A stretch of DNA of 64,000 bases, from positions 4,154,001 through 4,218,000 of the forward strand of contig JAEVHH010000003.1 of NCBI GenBank assembly GCA_017607445.1, in the 5' to 3' direction. How positions within the stretch are numbered: the first letter of the stretch is position 1; each line of letters opens with the position of its first letter. The stretch comes from Histoplasma ohiense (lineage: Eukaryota > Ascomycota > Eurotiomycetes > Onygenales > Ajellomycetaceae). Below the pieces are notes generated by a model that saw nothing but the letters and a program-made list of their open reading frames with translations, ran no database searches and was not told where the DNA came from. Made by a program: the position numbers and the translations under genes. Shown here in pieces: positions 47,421 through 59,375 of this stretch.

Positions 47421-49176
47421 ATGCCACCTGTAAGTCCCTTTCTCCTCTGCTGTTCACTCAAGGGGATATGACAAATGGCAATGACACATCGCCCTTTTCA
47501 TGATAATTGCTTCTGTGGTTTTTGTATTGATACCTCTTGCCAGGCCCGGGCTCTTCGCCAGCGTGGTGTCACGAACGAAAATGACGAAAATGGAGCGACA
47601 ACACGGCTAACACGGGCAAAGACTGCTACTCTCAGCGTCCAAGATGCTCATTCCTCAAACGGAGCAATTACAAAACCACTGCAATCCAAGAAATCTGCTG
47701 CCAATACCGCCAACACTACCACTCGGAGACGCCCCGCCCTGGGGGATGTTAGTAATATGGCAAAGATGGATAACGTAGATGGTACCAAAGAGGCGAAGAA
47801 GCCAGCTACCTCACGCGTTGGTTTGACTTCCAAAGCCTCCACGCACAGTGCTGGGATTCAGAAACTTGGTCGAACAAACACATCACGGTCTGCCCTAGCT
47901 GTGAAGGATACCAACAAACAACGAGAAGCAACCGAGTTAAAACGTCCGGGCAGTGGTTCTGGGGTTTTGGGAGGCACAAAAACGAAGCGTCAATCAAACC
48001 AAAAACCAACCCGGGTCGAAGCTGCAAGCGCTGTTGAGGAGCCACCTCGAAAAAAGGTCGATTTGGAGAAGGCTGAAATCGAGAAGACCGAGAACGAGAG
48101 GGAGGTCGTTTTGGAGGAAGCTCTCGATGGAAAAGAAGTCGCGCTGGAAGAAGAAGAAGAGGTCTTGGACCTTGACACTGAAGACCTCTATGATCCTATA
48201 ATGGGGGGTGAATATGCAATTGAAATCTTCGATTATCTAAAAAAGATTGAACCCCAGACCATGCCCAACCCGGACTACATCTACCACCAAGAAGACCTCG
48301 AGTGGGGATTGCGTGGCGTTCTTGTTGACTGGCTCATTGAGGTCCATACCCGTTTCCGCCTCCTCCCTGAAACTCTCTTCCTCACTGTCAATATAATCGA
48401 CCGCTTTTTGTCCGCTGAGGTTGTCGCGTTAGACAGATTGCAACTTGTTGGAGTGACAGCAATGTTCATTGCTGCCAAATATGAAGAAGTTTTCTCACCT
48501 CACGTGGCCAACTTCAGTCATGTCGCCGACGAAAATTTCTCAGATAAAGAAATTCTCGACGCTGAGCGACACGTCCTCGCAACCCTCAATTATGACATCA
48601 GCTATCCCAATCCAATGAACTTCCTGCGAAGAATATCCAAGGCAGATAACTATGACATCCATACGCGAACTCTTGGAAAGTATTTTATGGAAATTAGTCT
48701 TCTGGATCATAGGTTTATGGCTTACCGACAAAGCCATGTTGCTGCCGCCTCTATGTATCTAGCACGGCTTATCCTCCATCGTGGCCGCTGGGTACGTTTT
48801 AAGTCATGTGGTTTTTGTTTGGGCATTTTCTAACAAATTGAACTGTATATATATATATATATATAGGACGCTACCCTTGCGCATTACTCCGGCTATACGA
48901 AGGAAGAAATTCTCCCTGTTTTCCAATTGCTGATTGATTACCTTCACCGTCCTATATCCCACGAGGCATTCTTCAAGAAATACGCCAACAAAAAGTTTAT
49001 GAAAGGTATGTTTGGCAACGTGACCTGTGTTCCCATAAGCCCTTTTACTAACTTCATTTTGATAATCAGCCTCGATTGTGACTCGCCAATGGGCGAGAAA
49101 ATACCGCTCTCTCTACCTTGACACTGATACTGCTCCCTTGAATGAGGGAAGCAAAACCACCAAGTACAGTCGATAG
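47421..49176 (+). CDS. nimE: G2/mitotic-specific cyclin B (NimE type)
   Basis: Regulatory subunit of Cdk1, required for entry into mitosis. Exons 47421-47429, 47544-48791, 48867-49005 and 49070-49176 give 500 residues. The first coding exon is only 9 nt (Met-Pro-Pro), spliced to ARALRQRG. The destruction box RPALGDVSN lies near residue 75, in a basic disordered region with many Lys/Ala. The cyclin box begins at about 280 with RGVLVDWLIEVHTRFRLLPETLFL and includes DRFLSAEVV and MFIAAKYEEVFSP; the C-terminal cyclin fold starts YPNPMNFLRRISKAD. The (TA)10 tract just before the acceptor of intron 2 is notable. Resemblance to Aspergillus NimE is strong. Confidence 0.93.
48846..48865 (+). repeat. 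(TA)n microsatellite at an intron acceptor
   Basis: Ten TA units end directly at the AG acceptor of cyclin B intron 2, replacing a usual pyrimidine tract. Confidence 0.8.
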
Positions 49177-50662
49177 TGACACAAGTGGTCAGTCTCTTGT
49201 TATATGCAACGATTGTGTGATATAGAATTTATTCTAGTGCCTCAACCTGTATGTATTTCTGTCTGGCAGGCCGGCGCACTTCCTTCATTTCTCATTTTTG
49301 GGTCCCTCTCTCGAGTTCATGACGGAGTATATAAGGGGTTGCATTTTTGTTATGATGGCATCATTATCACCACTCCGTGATTATCTTCTTCCTCCCTTCC
49401 CCTTTCGTAACCCCCGTCTTCTTTGCTCCCCTCACGTTTGCTACCCTAAGGCGCCGTTTTATACTTTTGTTTGTGTTTGCATGTCGTTTCATTCCGTTTT
49501 GTTATTTTCTTTTTCAGGGGTACGAAACGCAAACGAAAGGACGCCCGTAGATCCTAACTCTACTTGTTGGCGGATTTTTTTGGAGCTGCCTATTTTTTTA
49601 AAAAAAATTTCTCCTGCGACTGGTGTTAAGAACATGCGTCAGCGTTTGGAAAGCATCTTTGCCGTTTTCTCTTTCTCCGGCTTTTCTCATTTTATTATTC
49701 TCTATATTTGTTTATTGTGTTTGTCTTCTCGTCGTTTGATTTCCGTTTTATTCCCTTACGTTTCCCTTGATTTTTGTTTTTTTTTTTTCTTCCAAACAGT
49801 TGTTACTCTTAATATTCACTTCCTTTTGCTGCTTGCTGCTGTTGCTCCTGGGTGAGCTCTTCCGCGCTTGTTCGAAGAGAAAAGAAAAATACCATTTTTC
49901 CGTTTTTTATTTATATTGATATAGTAGGGAGGCACGTTGTCCACTTGTTCTCGGAAGGTATTAACCATGATGTGTACGTTCATCACACGCCTCAATTAAC
50001 ATACGGACTTGAGAAGGCTATTTTATTACCCATGAACCATTTCCCAGAACTTCGATATCTTGGATCTATCCCGATATATCATTTCTCCCGGGCGGGTGTG
50101 TGATAGAGAGACCTGCGCGATGAGAACTTTTAATTAAGAGTGCAACAAAGAGAAAGTGGAAAATGATTATAATAATTTTGCGACAGAGCATCTTGCTTCT
50201 TTGGGCAATTGCAGGTAGATGTTGTAGCTACGGCAACAAAACCATGTTAGCCAGGCGTCATGAAAATAATTGCTTCTCATCTACGGATATATGATATATG
50301 ATCCCATTTTGATTTCAGCCGAACTCCCAACCACAGCAAATGCTGACGATCAACAAACATAATTAGAACCTGATAAAAGTTTAACCCCTTTTTCTATCTT
50401 CTTTAAAGATCTTGCAATCCTATGACATTGTAGATTATATAGATGTAAGCATATGCTAATCATTTGTCAGTCATCTAGAAGAATATCTATCTAGGTGATA
50501 GAACAGTCTAGGTGATGGGCACTGTTGCATGGGGCCATCTCATTGAACATGGATTGAAATTTGTAAGGCGATTCTAATCATGAGACGAGCTAATTTTTCT
50601 AAGTGCTGTAGGTAACAATTGGGTTGGTCGTCTTGTCTAGATCGCTGTGATGATACCAGGCA

Positions 50663-50693
50663 TACTGTATGTACAGTAAGTAGTACTGTACAT
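50663..50693. repeat. Tandem palindromic sites of the TACTGTAC family
   Basis: Two adjacent sites: inverted arms TACTGTA and TACAGTA around TG (50663-50678), then GTACTGTACAT (50683-50693). They lie about 650 bp upstream of the HIT-family gene. Confidence 0.55.
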
Positions 50694-51125
50694 ACAAACA
50701 TGATAAAAAAAGGGGTTCCATCCAGGGATGATGAAGACGTCAAAAACAAAAAAATATCCGCCGCTAACCCCTCCAAAACTAACCCTTCAAAATGGAAGTC
50801 ATTAGAGAACCGCCACTGGTTATTTTTCTGGGGATTAATGAATCGCCATCTTTTGTTCTGAATGTTTAATACAAATATATATATATCACTTCTCAATGGC
50901 TCGTGTGTGGGGGTGATGATAGTATGTATTCCGCTGACGGAGCCGGATGATTATGACACACTCGGCCTCGGCTTCGCGGGCTGAAGCACTATAATTAGGG
51001 CATCAGCCGTCCGGTCCAACATTTATTTATTTCGTTCTCTCCATCCTAAGCTGTGGAGAAACAACGGCTCGAGATCTTTTCATTTCTTACACTTGAGGTC
51101 CCGGGAATTGCGTTCTGGAGCTCGT

Positions 51126-51173
51126 TATTTTATTTTATTTATTTTTTTATTTATTTATTTTACTTTTAAAAAA
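51126..51173 (+). repeat. TTTA/TTTTA low-complexity tract
   Basis: Imperfect TTTA/TTTTA repeats about 170-220 bp upstream of the HIT gene start. Confidence 0.7.
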
Positions 51174-51257
51174 CAAATTCTGTTACCCTCAAAAAAAAGT
51201 AAACTTCACTGGATACTCATCTCTATATATACAATTACATCTCAACGAAATCAATAG

Positions 51258-51270
51258 ATGTACAGTACAA
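51258..51270. promoter_or_regulatory. ATGTACAGTACAA site upstream of the HIT gene
   Basis: Reverse-oriented relative of the 1121/4201 palindrome, 77 bp upstream of the HIT start codon. It could be a regulator site, but no binding factor is known to me for it. Confidence 0.35.
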
Positions 51271-51346
51271 ATATTCGTACATAAAATAAAATACAAAAAT
51301 TGGATACCCTCAACTCCGCTCTGGAAACCCCGCCCTGGATTTAAAA

Positions 51347-52507
51347 ATGACATCTCCAGCAACAATCTGGCCACCCGCATCTCTCAAGCGTGCTAAATCA
51401 TCCCGCAAACCCACCACCATTCCCAGTTCCCCAAATTGTCCCTTCTGCGCCATCGCAGCCGCTCATCCACCCTCTCCGCCTTCTCGTGTGGATGTACCGA
51501 ACAAGTCACATACGACGACGGCGAAGCCAGATACCCGATCCCCAGCCCCTCAAGCTCACCTCATCCTCTCGACGAAGCATGTGCTGGCGTTTCTTGACAT
51601 CATGCCCCTGACGAGAGGCCATGTGCTCGTGATTTCCAGGGACCATCATGAGAAATTGGGGAACGTTGGGGTTGAGGTTGGGAAGGAGGTGAGCGTTTCA
51701 GTATTTATCAATTTTCCCCTACCTTTTGTTTTTATTAAAAAAAAAAAAAATCACATCCATTTTATTTTTACATTTTTTTCAAAAATTGTTGCTCCTTGAA
51801 GACGGAAGAGAGAGGTTAGGAGGAGGGTGATTTAAGCTGTTGTGCTGATATGAATGATATGAATTAAAGCTTGGTAAATGGCTCCCGATACTTTCGCGAG
51901 CGGTGACAAGGACAGTGTTGGGCACTGAGTTAGATTCGCGCCGTGAAGATCCAGCACAGTGGAATGTCGTGCAGAATAACGGTATGTTGCCCCTGCTGCT
52001 TGTTCTTTTGTTCAGCACAATGCCACAAGGCATCATGAATTTTGCAAATTCCTTATTGTGCATTGGGTGCCGTGTATCTCCGTCTGTCTATTTCAGTATT
52101 CATCAACTCCCTATTCCATGTTTTTCTAATGTTTCTTTTCATTGTCGTGAACGTTCATTTTGCTCACAAACACTACTCCGACTCATTATATGGGCTTGCC
52201 TCTAAAAATATTAAAAAAAAAAAAAGCAGGTCCGAGAGCGTCACAAACAATTCCCCATGTCCACTTCCATATCATCCCACGGCCACCTCTGGATACGGAC
52301 ACTCCCCAAGAGGCAGGCTGGTTGATGTTTGGCCGTGGTCAGCGGGAAGAGCTTGACGATAACGAGGCGCAGGAAACAGTAGCTCAATTGCGCGCCGAGT
52401 TGGCGAGGGAAGTTGCTCGGGTTAAGGAAGTGGAGGGTATCGATTTAGATCTCGATGGAGAATTCGGGCAAGCGAAGGGGAAATGGAGAGGGTTGTCGAA
52501 ATTGTGA
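51347..52507 (+). CDS. HIT-family nucleotide hydrolase (HINT-like)
   Basis: Histidine-triad protein, likely a purine nucleoside phosphoramidase or related nucleotide hydrolase. Exons 51347-51688, 51870-51981 and 52230-52507 give 243 residues. The N-terminal part has CPFCAIAAAHP, then HLILSTKHVLAFLDIMPLTRGHVLVISR, with LGKWLPILSRAV and WNVVQNNG in exon 2. The catalytic triad HVHFH is in exon 3 (IPHVHFHIIPRPP, about residue 160). An extra acidic C-terminal tail of about 65 residues (ARLRAELAREVARVKE-like helix, then DLDLDGEFG) extends beyond the core domain. The introns of 180 and 248 nt carry long A or T runs. Confidence 0.92.
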
Positions 52508-52846
52508 TCCCCAGTGATGGCTGGAATAGATGGATTGTAGATAATGTAGATAATTGCTTTTTCCGCTGCTAAGCCCGCGTATTTTAAGCTGTTCGTTTCA
52601 TGACTTCTGAGGTTTACGAAGGGATCATTCATTTTCTTGCGCCGTTATACTCTATGAGCTCTATTACTCTTCTTGTATACTTGCGTTTGAATTGATAAGA
52701 CATGCCCCTATAAATTAATCATGGACTGGTTCTTCGTCATCCAGTAATAGTCAATAGGCAGGAGAGTATTACCGAGGCCATGGGAATGAGCGTCGAGAAT
52801 GCTGCCCCCCTCGGAGACTTCGTTGTGTGTTGCATTATTATCAGAG
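52508..52846. other. Convergent intergenic region
   Basis: 339 bp between the HIT gene and the last exon of TRM11. Nothing recognisable. Confidence 0.6.
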
Positions 52847-54580
52847 CTATTCTTGAGAGGATGGTTTGGATTTTGCAAAGTACTATATTATAGGCGTTAG
52901 TTTTAACTATTTGGTATTCCACAAGTATATAAGAATGAGCATTTTTGTACTTTTCTTCTAAAAGCATTCAAGTCGTTAGCTTTTACACCATTTACGTTCC
53001 CCCTCTGTCGTCGTGGTTCAGAAGCGGACACTTCTCCACCAGGAAGACGACGGTATGTAAGTAAGCGGCGAGACCCTGGGAAAAATTACGCATTAACTAG
53101 ACGACCTAATGGCAATAATCACAAAAGGTTGGGACCAAAAAAAAAAAAGCTAAACAGATGTCGAAGGAAAAGAACTCACAGTGACCAAAAGGTTGCACGC
53201 AGACGCTTAGGAGTTCTAGATGCGGATTACTTGGGATTTCAAGTTCTACATCATCTTCATTGGCAGTGGGCATCCAAAGAGAAATCCTTCCATCTTGGAC
53301 AAGGGTGCGGACCGCGAAGTCGAGGATATCGTCTAACATTGCGTCGAAGCTGTAGGGCCTTTTGGGTGCAATGTACCCGTCTAAGCTGATCGTTAAGAAA
53401 CATTGATAAGTTAACATCTGGACTATATAACTCTCTGCATTGCATGTCGACATGGGGGGGGTACTGAGAGGAGCGGGTTTGGGGCAGAAGAGAAAGGGAC
53501 AAAACCCTCACCGATAGCTTGGGACGCCATTTAACAGAACAGGCTCTTTCTTTTTACCATCCTTGCTTCCCAGAACCTTCAATCCTTCTCGAACGCCGTA
53601 CGGAGGGTCGCAGATGATGCCATCTAGAAACCGCGTCGTTCTGACTGGCGTGTTGGTCAGGTCTGAAATAAAAGCATCCAAAAAATACTGCTGTATGCCG
53701 TATTGTTCAAGGTTCGAAACGAGACCTATAGATTTGCCCTTTTGTCTCTCTTTGCCACCGAAGCTGCGCCCATCAATATCAGAACCCAACGCATGAGTTC
53801 CAAAATGTGCCATGGCAACACAGAAGCTCCCGGTCCCCACAAAGGGATCAAAAAACACTTTTCCTGGAGCTGCCAATGCCATGTTTGCTGTGACCATCGT
53901 CAACTCAGCATCCATCGACGTGGTACTAATATAGTTTCGTTTCTTCAAGTCGTATTTATCTATAACATCTCTGCTCCCGCATGCAATCCACCTGCCGAAA
54001 TAGATCACGTTTGGGTCAGGGCGGGCTTCTCCTGGCTTTACTGGGCGGCGTGGGTATTCCTCGAATAAACAGAACTCCTCGTCCGGGTCGGTCATTCTGA
54101 TAGGGCCTTGAAAATCCATGTAGGCGAATGAATGGATTATTTGAGTTTTCTCCTCCGCTGAGCGTTTCCCGGCATATGAGTCTACGGAGAATTTGAATGA
54201 CTTGTTTTTGAAGTCGCTCCATCGCGCTGCAGTCCGCTTACTGATATCTAAATGGAGGTCCTCATATGTTTGGCCTTGCCCCCAGATCTCATATATGCCC
54301 TTTGCAAGGACACTGCGAGCTATGACTGCTTTCGCAACGGCTTCATCTTGGAGTTTAACAATGGCAAATGGTGTCTGCGGGGAATAGTTAGGATTAGAGT
54401 CGTAAAAATAACGGAGGGTGGGTTCTATTTTGTTTTTCTGGGGGTAATCTTTCTGGGATAACAGACATTTTCTGTATATGATAGGAATTCAACATTGGTC
54501 CCAACGAGCGCCGCGAGAGATTCAATCTCCGGCTTTCGAAACGACTCATGGACTTGTGCGAAGCGAATCAAATACTCCAT
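52847..54580 (-). CDS. TRM11: tRNA (guanine10-N2)-methyltransferase catalytic subunit TRM11
   Basis: S-adenosylmethionine-dependent methyltransferase making m2G10 in tRNA, active with Trm112. Exons 54580-54467, 54374-53512, 53385-53180, 53075-52951 and 52882-52847 give 447 residues. The N-terminal THUMP-like part starts MEYLIRFAQVHESFRKPEIESLA. The catalytic domain has motif I DPFVGTGSF (about residue 213), LGSDIDGR, and the N2-G catalytic motif ICDPPYGVREG (about residue 293). The third exon starts with RLDGYIAPKRPYSFDAML. The last exons give WSRRLLTYRRLP and a 12-codon terminal exon reading YFAKSKPSSQE. The first donor is the non-ideal GTCTGT. It is divergent from the Hsp70-like gene. Confidence 0.94.
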
Positions 54581-55562
54581 TTTGCTCTATCGTAAATTGG
54601 AATACGTGGGCAGTGTCGCCCAGGAAATGCGCTTTGAACTTGAGTAGGTAGTGGGATTCTGAGCACCTTCAAACATAACTAGGTTATCCTTTCTCTTCTG
54701 ATCTGATAGGGAAACGGGTTTATTTGCACCAAAATCGATATCAACTTGAGAAGGCAAAATTCAGTTAGGGCAGAATTAAGCCAATAAGCTCTTTAGATCT
54801 GTTTCCGGCCTGACTAAGCAACAACTCACTTTTGACTTCTTCACCACCTTCTTCTTTCTACTTTCCATCTTGCTCAGCAACCCTTCCCCCGCTCTAAGAA
54901 AAACCTGCATTCCTCGACATGTACCCAAGGGTGAAACGAGTGATATCATAGCTTGCAACGTGTGCGGGACAGACAATGTGCCCGGTCTGATGGTTCAAGC
55001 CCCGTTTTGGATAGATGCCCAACTCGCGCCCGGCTTAATGCTAATTCATCCTTAGTTTTGTCAAGGGTAGTGCATGGTACCACAAATCTACGATGGGAAT
55101 CGTATCGGTTTTCTCTGGGGATCCCAGGCTGGTTGCGAATGCGGGTTTCTATCGTCCAGTACGGTTCAACCATATGCACATAAGAGCTCGTGAGGCAACT
55201 GAACTGGTTGTTTGCAAACCACTCGGGATGGTAAGACTTGCAACAAATATTTGTTTACATATAATTGGCTTCAAAAAGGCACATGTGAACAGCGTTTTCC
55301 AGGAACTGCAGAAGAAACAAAAGGGTATCATCATCGTGTATTCCAAGAGGCTCTGGCGCAAATCGTTCCCATAAGGACAACTCAGGCTGTCGACTAATAT
55401 AACCGTATGATACCTGCGAAGAATGGAATTTGCGCATTGTCCTTCTTCTTTTGAATATACTAAACAAGCAGGGCTTGATTTTCTTTCCCCATCCTATTCT
55501 CCCACCAGTACGCTCCTCGATCTGTTTAGCTTTTGTGTTTGACGGGGTAGATATTTCGAACA
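54581..55562. promoter_or_regulatory. Divergent interval, TRM11 / Hsp70-like
   Basis: 982 bp between two divergent starts. Small open frames of up to about 93 codons show no recognisable product. No specific site is claimed. Confidence 0.45.
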
Positions 55563-58023
55563 ATGACGCGCCGCTATATACCTCCTGAGACTATTATCAT
55601 CGGCATTGATTTGGGCTTAACCTGTACAGGTATTGTTTCTTTGTATTATTTTTTTCATGCTTTGTTTGGAGCATCGTGGTTCGATCACCGTGGTATAGTG
55701 ACATGCACAATGCGGTTTGTGTGAGTTGACTTTGAACCGAGGCGTTGCCTAATGTCTTGTTAGGAGTCGCATTCTCGACCGTGGATATGGAAGCTCCGAT
55801 TTCTGTAAATAGATGGCCAGGAACTACGGAGATAGCGAATAAAGTGCCAACGAAACTCTGGTACCGAGCGGGCTGCAGGAAACCCATATCATGGGGATTC
55901 GATGAACCGGATGAGTTGCATCCTGGAATGGATGTGGTGGATTGTTTCAAACTATATCTTGACCCCGACTTTGGTTTTGCGAATAGCGCTGAGATGTTCT
56001 GGACACATGAAGATGTTCAGGCATGGTTTATCGACTTCTTTACCGCCCTTCGACTACACATCATCCAATATATAAGAAATTCAGAGTACCTACCTTACCC
56101 GGTGGTGAGCGATTGGAGACTACACCCAGTAGAATACGTTTTTAGTTTCCCGACAACCTGGCAAAATCCAAAGGTGGTTGATGCATTTTGCGGAATTGTG
56201 AGGAGTTCTGGTTTTGGAGACTGTGAAGCCCATTCAGTCGAGATTAAGTTGAATGAAGCAGCAGCAGCAGCAGCTTACTCAGCGAAAACCTTTAGACACC
56301 AATGGGCTGTCCAAAACCCTGAAGGAAGCAGGAAGTTTCCACCTAGGAAGGAGAAGCCTCTTGAAAATGGCAGCGTAATTCTTATTTGCGATGCTGGAGG
56401 AGGAACAACTGTCAGAGTCTTGCTCCATTGTCGCCGGTGATTTGCTGCTAACGTCATCCACAGGATGTTGCTGTCCTCAAGGTTTCATCAATCGAAAAAT
56501 ATACAATTCGAGGTCAGCGAGAAGATGTGCTTCAGTTAGAGCAGCTCGACTACGTCAGCGGTATCTTAATATTCCTTCCATTCTGCTCCTGAACCGCCAC
56601 TCATCGTTAATCTGTGTAGGAAAACCATTTGGTTCCGTGCAGATCGACCAGGCGTTCCAAAGGGAAGTTGAAAGCCGTTTGGAAAAGATCGATTACAAAA
56701 GTGATGACCGCCGTTGGTCTCCGAAGTCTGCAGCACGCAAATTGACAAAAGGTGATTTTCAAGCCTTGAAGTTGAATTATGGGTGTAGTGTAATGACAAC
56801 CTTACGGAAACGTGCCATTCGCATCCCTGGCCTTCCAGCAGCCTACAACAGCCAAGAAGCGGGTATCGAAGGTGGAAGGATAGTACTGGAAGAGTAAGTT
56901 TACAAACCTATGTTATGTTTAACTATAGCTAGCTCTTCCGAATTACCTAACTATTAACAAGGAATGACCTGCGACGGCTGTTCGAGGAACAAATTCGACA
57001 TATTTTTGGACTTATTGATGAGCAGCTTCTACGTATTGGAGATATCACACCCCCAATAGAAGTGGTACGTTTAACGTTTTCTTTCTTTCTTTTGTTGTTG
57101 TTGGAGCGTCGGATCCGATTAACTGTCAACAGACACATATGATCCTTTCCGGAGGTCTCGGTGCCTCTCGCTATGTTCAGGATTGGTTTATCACCAAGTA
57201 TGGATACGGGAGAGAAGCTAAAGGGATTTTGATTTCAAAGGAACCGTGAGGAAACAATTTAATATCAGATTTTTTTTTTTTTTTTTGAATATGGCGCGCT
57301 GACCTTCCCTATAGCCAATTAGCGGTCTCCCGCGGACTAGTAATCGACCGAGTTCACCGTTTGAGACATGGACACTCCGTCCTATCCACTCGCTGTAGTT
57401 CCAGCTCCTACGGCATAGTGGTCAATAACAGAGTTCGCACAGGTAAAACTCCTCCCAGCTACAATAGCCATGTGAAAATAAGCCCCTATGATGGGAGGCG
57501 GTATATCGTCAACCAGGTCCAATGGCTTCTCGAACGAGGTCAAATTATCCAGCACCGATACATATGCCAGAAATTGGATAGGGTTTTCGAAGCCACCAGT
57601 TCCGAGATAGACTGGAAAATTTTGATCGCCATGTCCAGGTCTCCTGCTGCCCGCCTTCCACGTACAATCGACGAAGGTGATGCTTGTGTTATATGTGAGA
57701 TCGAGTCAAGAGTAGGCGGGGAACTTCTACGACAACATGCCCGGCCTGCTAAACAGAAGCGGTGGAGCTCAATCCGGAAAGCCGAACTTCAGAAAATCCA
57801 GTATGAAGTGCGTTTATACATCGAATCGTCGTGCCTGACATTCGAAGTCTGGTTGGGGGATCAGGTGATCGGGAATAGTGACGAGATTCCCGTCGCTTGG
57901 CAGTATACCAGCATAGATGAGGCTGACAACGAGGAGACCCAAACTGAATGTCCAGTGGATTGGTCAAATTGTGGACTTGCAAAGGGGGTTAAAGATGACA
58001 CCTGGCCTACATTTCTCCGTTGA
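55563..58023 (+). CDS. Hsp70-like ATPase (HSPA12-type)
   Basis: Actin-like ATPase of the divergent Hsp70/HSPA12 group that is greatly expanded in fungi. Seven exons (55563-55629, 55764-56410, 56464-56560, 56620-56893, 56962-57064, 57133-57245, 57315-58023) give 669 residues. Phosphate-1 motif IIIGIDLGLTCTGVAFS (residues 11-27) departs from the canonical DFGTT. Phosphate-2 is ICDAGGGTTDVAVLKV (about 230-245, spanning a splice), and the adenosine motif is ILSGGLGASRYVQ (about 399-411). No typical Hsp70 peptide-binding beta domain or EEVD tail follows; the last 200 residues are instead a divergent C-terminal region. Chaperone activity is therefore doubtful, and a signalling or allorecognition-type role is possible but unproven. 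Confidence 0.9.
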
Positions 58024-59375
58024 GTAATTGATCCTTCTATAGAATGGGTTATATTTATTAAGGATATGGCTCGGCTGTAATTTTGGGACTCTGACAACTT
58101 AGCGAAAGCTTAAGGTGTGATATTCGACGAAATCTTTTCAACGTCGATAACCTATGAGGAGAATACGCGCGGTTTCTGGTTGAGAATAAAACGATGTTTT
58201 CCCCCTTCCCTTCCTTGGTAGAACTGGTAAAAAATTTGCAAAGAATACGCACAATGAAGTAGCTCCTACATCCCCAGAATCCTAGTGAGAAGGCAGTCCC
58301 GAGAATTATCACCATAGTATCTGCATCTAAACATGCCACGTCAGAACTCCCCTCGCAGTCCGCCAAATGCAGGACTCTGTGTGCCACAAATTGAAGGAAG
58401 TAACAGAGAAAAATGCATGGTTGCCTGGTATTGTTGGGCATCGGCAGACCTGTTTAGGTCCACAGAGCTGCTGTTATTGCAGAACATGCGGTGAGACGCG
58501 CCAGTTTGCGGAAAGGGAGGATTTGTTTCTTCCGCAGGGTTCCATAAACAGGGCTAGGTTGTTCGGTCAGGCTTTGGCAGTCATTAACAATCACTGGCGA
58601 GTGGGAGAGAAAACGGGATGCTTTCTCCGGAGATGACTTTCATTGCAAGGTGTGACAGTCGTAGTAAAATATTTACCTTCAGATGTTCCTAAACGTGGTT
58701 GAAAAAGGGGGGGCTACCGCAGAGGCGCGCCGCACTCGAGTTCCCGAACATTGGATCTGCGTTTACGGCGCAATCCAGCTCATCGATGTAGCATCGAGTT
58801 CTGCCGGAGGGACCCGGGGCAGAGCGCTATTCCGGTTTTCTCACAGTGATTTTCGAAAGGTTCCAGCAAGCTAGACAAGCTTCATAAATTCGCACACCAA
58901 ACAGAAAGCTAAAATATACTATTTATGTAGATTCTACCCTCCATTGGTCTTTCTGTGACATATCCGGCGAATAAGCATGTATGCAGCAATATGTAAATCT
59001 TTCAATTCGCAGAGCGCATCAATATTTCTCGCGCCCGAGGGTACAGCCGACGATTGAAGCCTAGCTTGAACCCTCAATTCAGGAGCTCTCCTTGCGAAAC
59101 ATATTATAAGACACTAGCCGAAGCACCACCACGTTGATAAGCATCGAACTCATCTGGTTGGAGACGGAGGTAATTTCTCTCTCTGAGAAATTATCACTAC
59201 CAAGCCGGAATGTGACGTGGTAATTTTGTTGCATGTTAAAAGCTGGGCCACTGCCAATAAAACTGCCGGTGTTCACCTGGTTGCCAATCTTAGGCGCACA
59301 AACAGCGATCATAATATGTACTATACTAAGTATAAATTCCTCTTTTAAAATAAAAAAATAAAACAAATGCTCAGG
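58024..59375. other. 1.35 kb interval with no supported gene
   Basis: Open frames on both strands (about 127 codons minus at 58058-58441, 89 codons plus at 58367-58636) overlap each other and lack recognisable motifs. A stretch reading CYCRTCGE near 58470-58495 superficially resembles a zinc ribbon but has no partner Cys pair at proper spacing. It probably includes the 3' flank of the Hsp70-like gene and the promoter of the next gene. Confidence 0.45.

Larger units (their letters stand above)
49177..51346. other. 2.2 kb intergenic region, T-rich then AT-repeat rich
   Basis: Presumed 3' flank of cyclin B followed by the promoter of the HIT gene. It contains long T runs, an ATTT-type tract at about 51126-51173 and two members of the TACTGTAC palindrome family. 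The open frame of about 185 codons at 49298 is T-rich and starts without ATG, so it is not called. Confidence 0.55.

Noticed and set aside
49298..49855. 185-codon Phe/Leu/Ser-rich frame
   Set aside because: T-rich 3' flank with no ATG at the start; low-complexity artefact.
54981..55040. GGTTCAAGCCC near 54988 as a possible tRNA T-arm
   Set aside because: No matching acceptor stem, D-arm box or anticodon arm at the right distance on either side.
58367..58636. Cys-rich 89-codon frame suggestive of a zinc ribbon
   Set aside because: Cys spacing does not form a complete zinc site, and an opposite-strand frame overlaps it.
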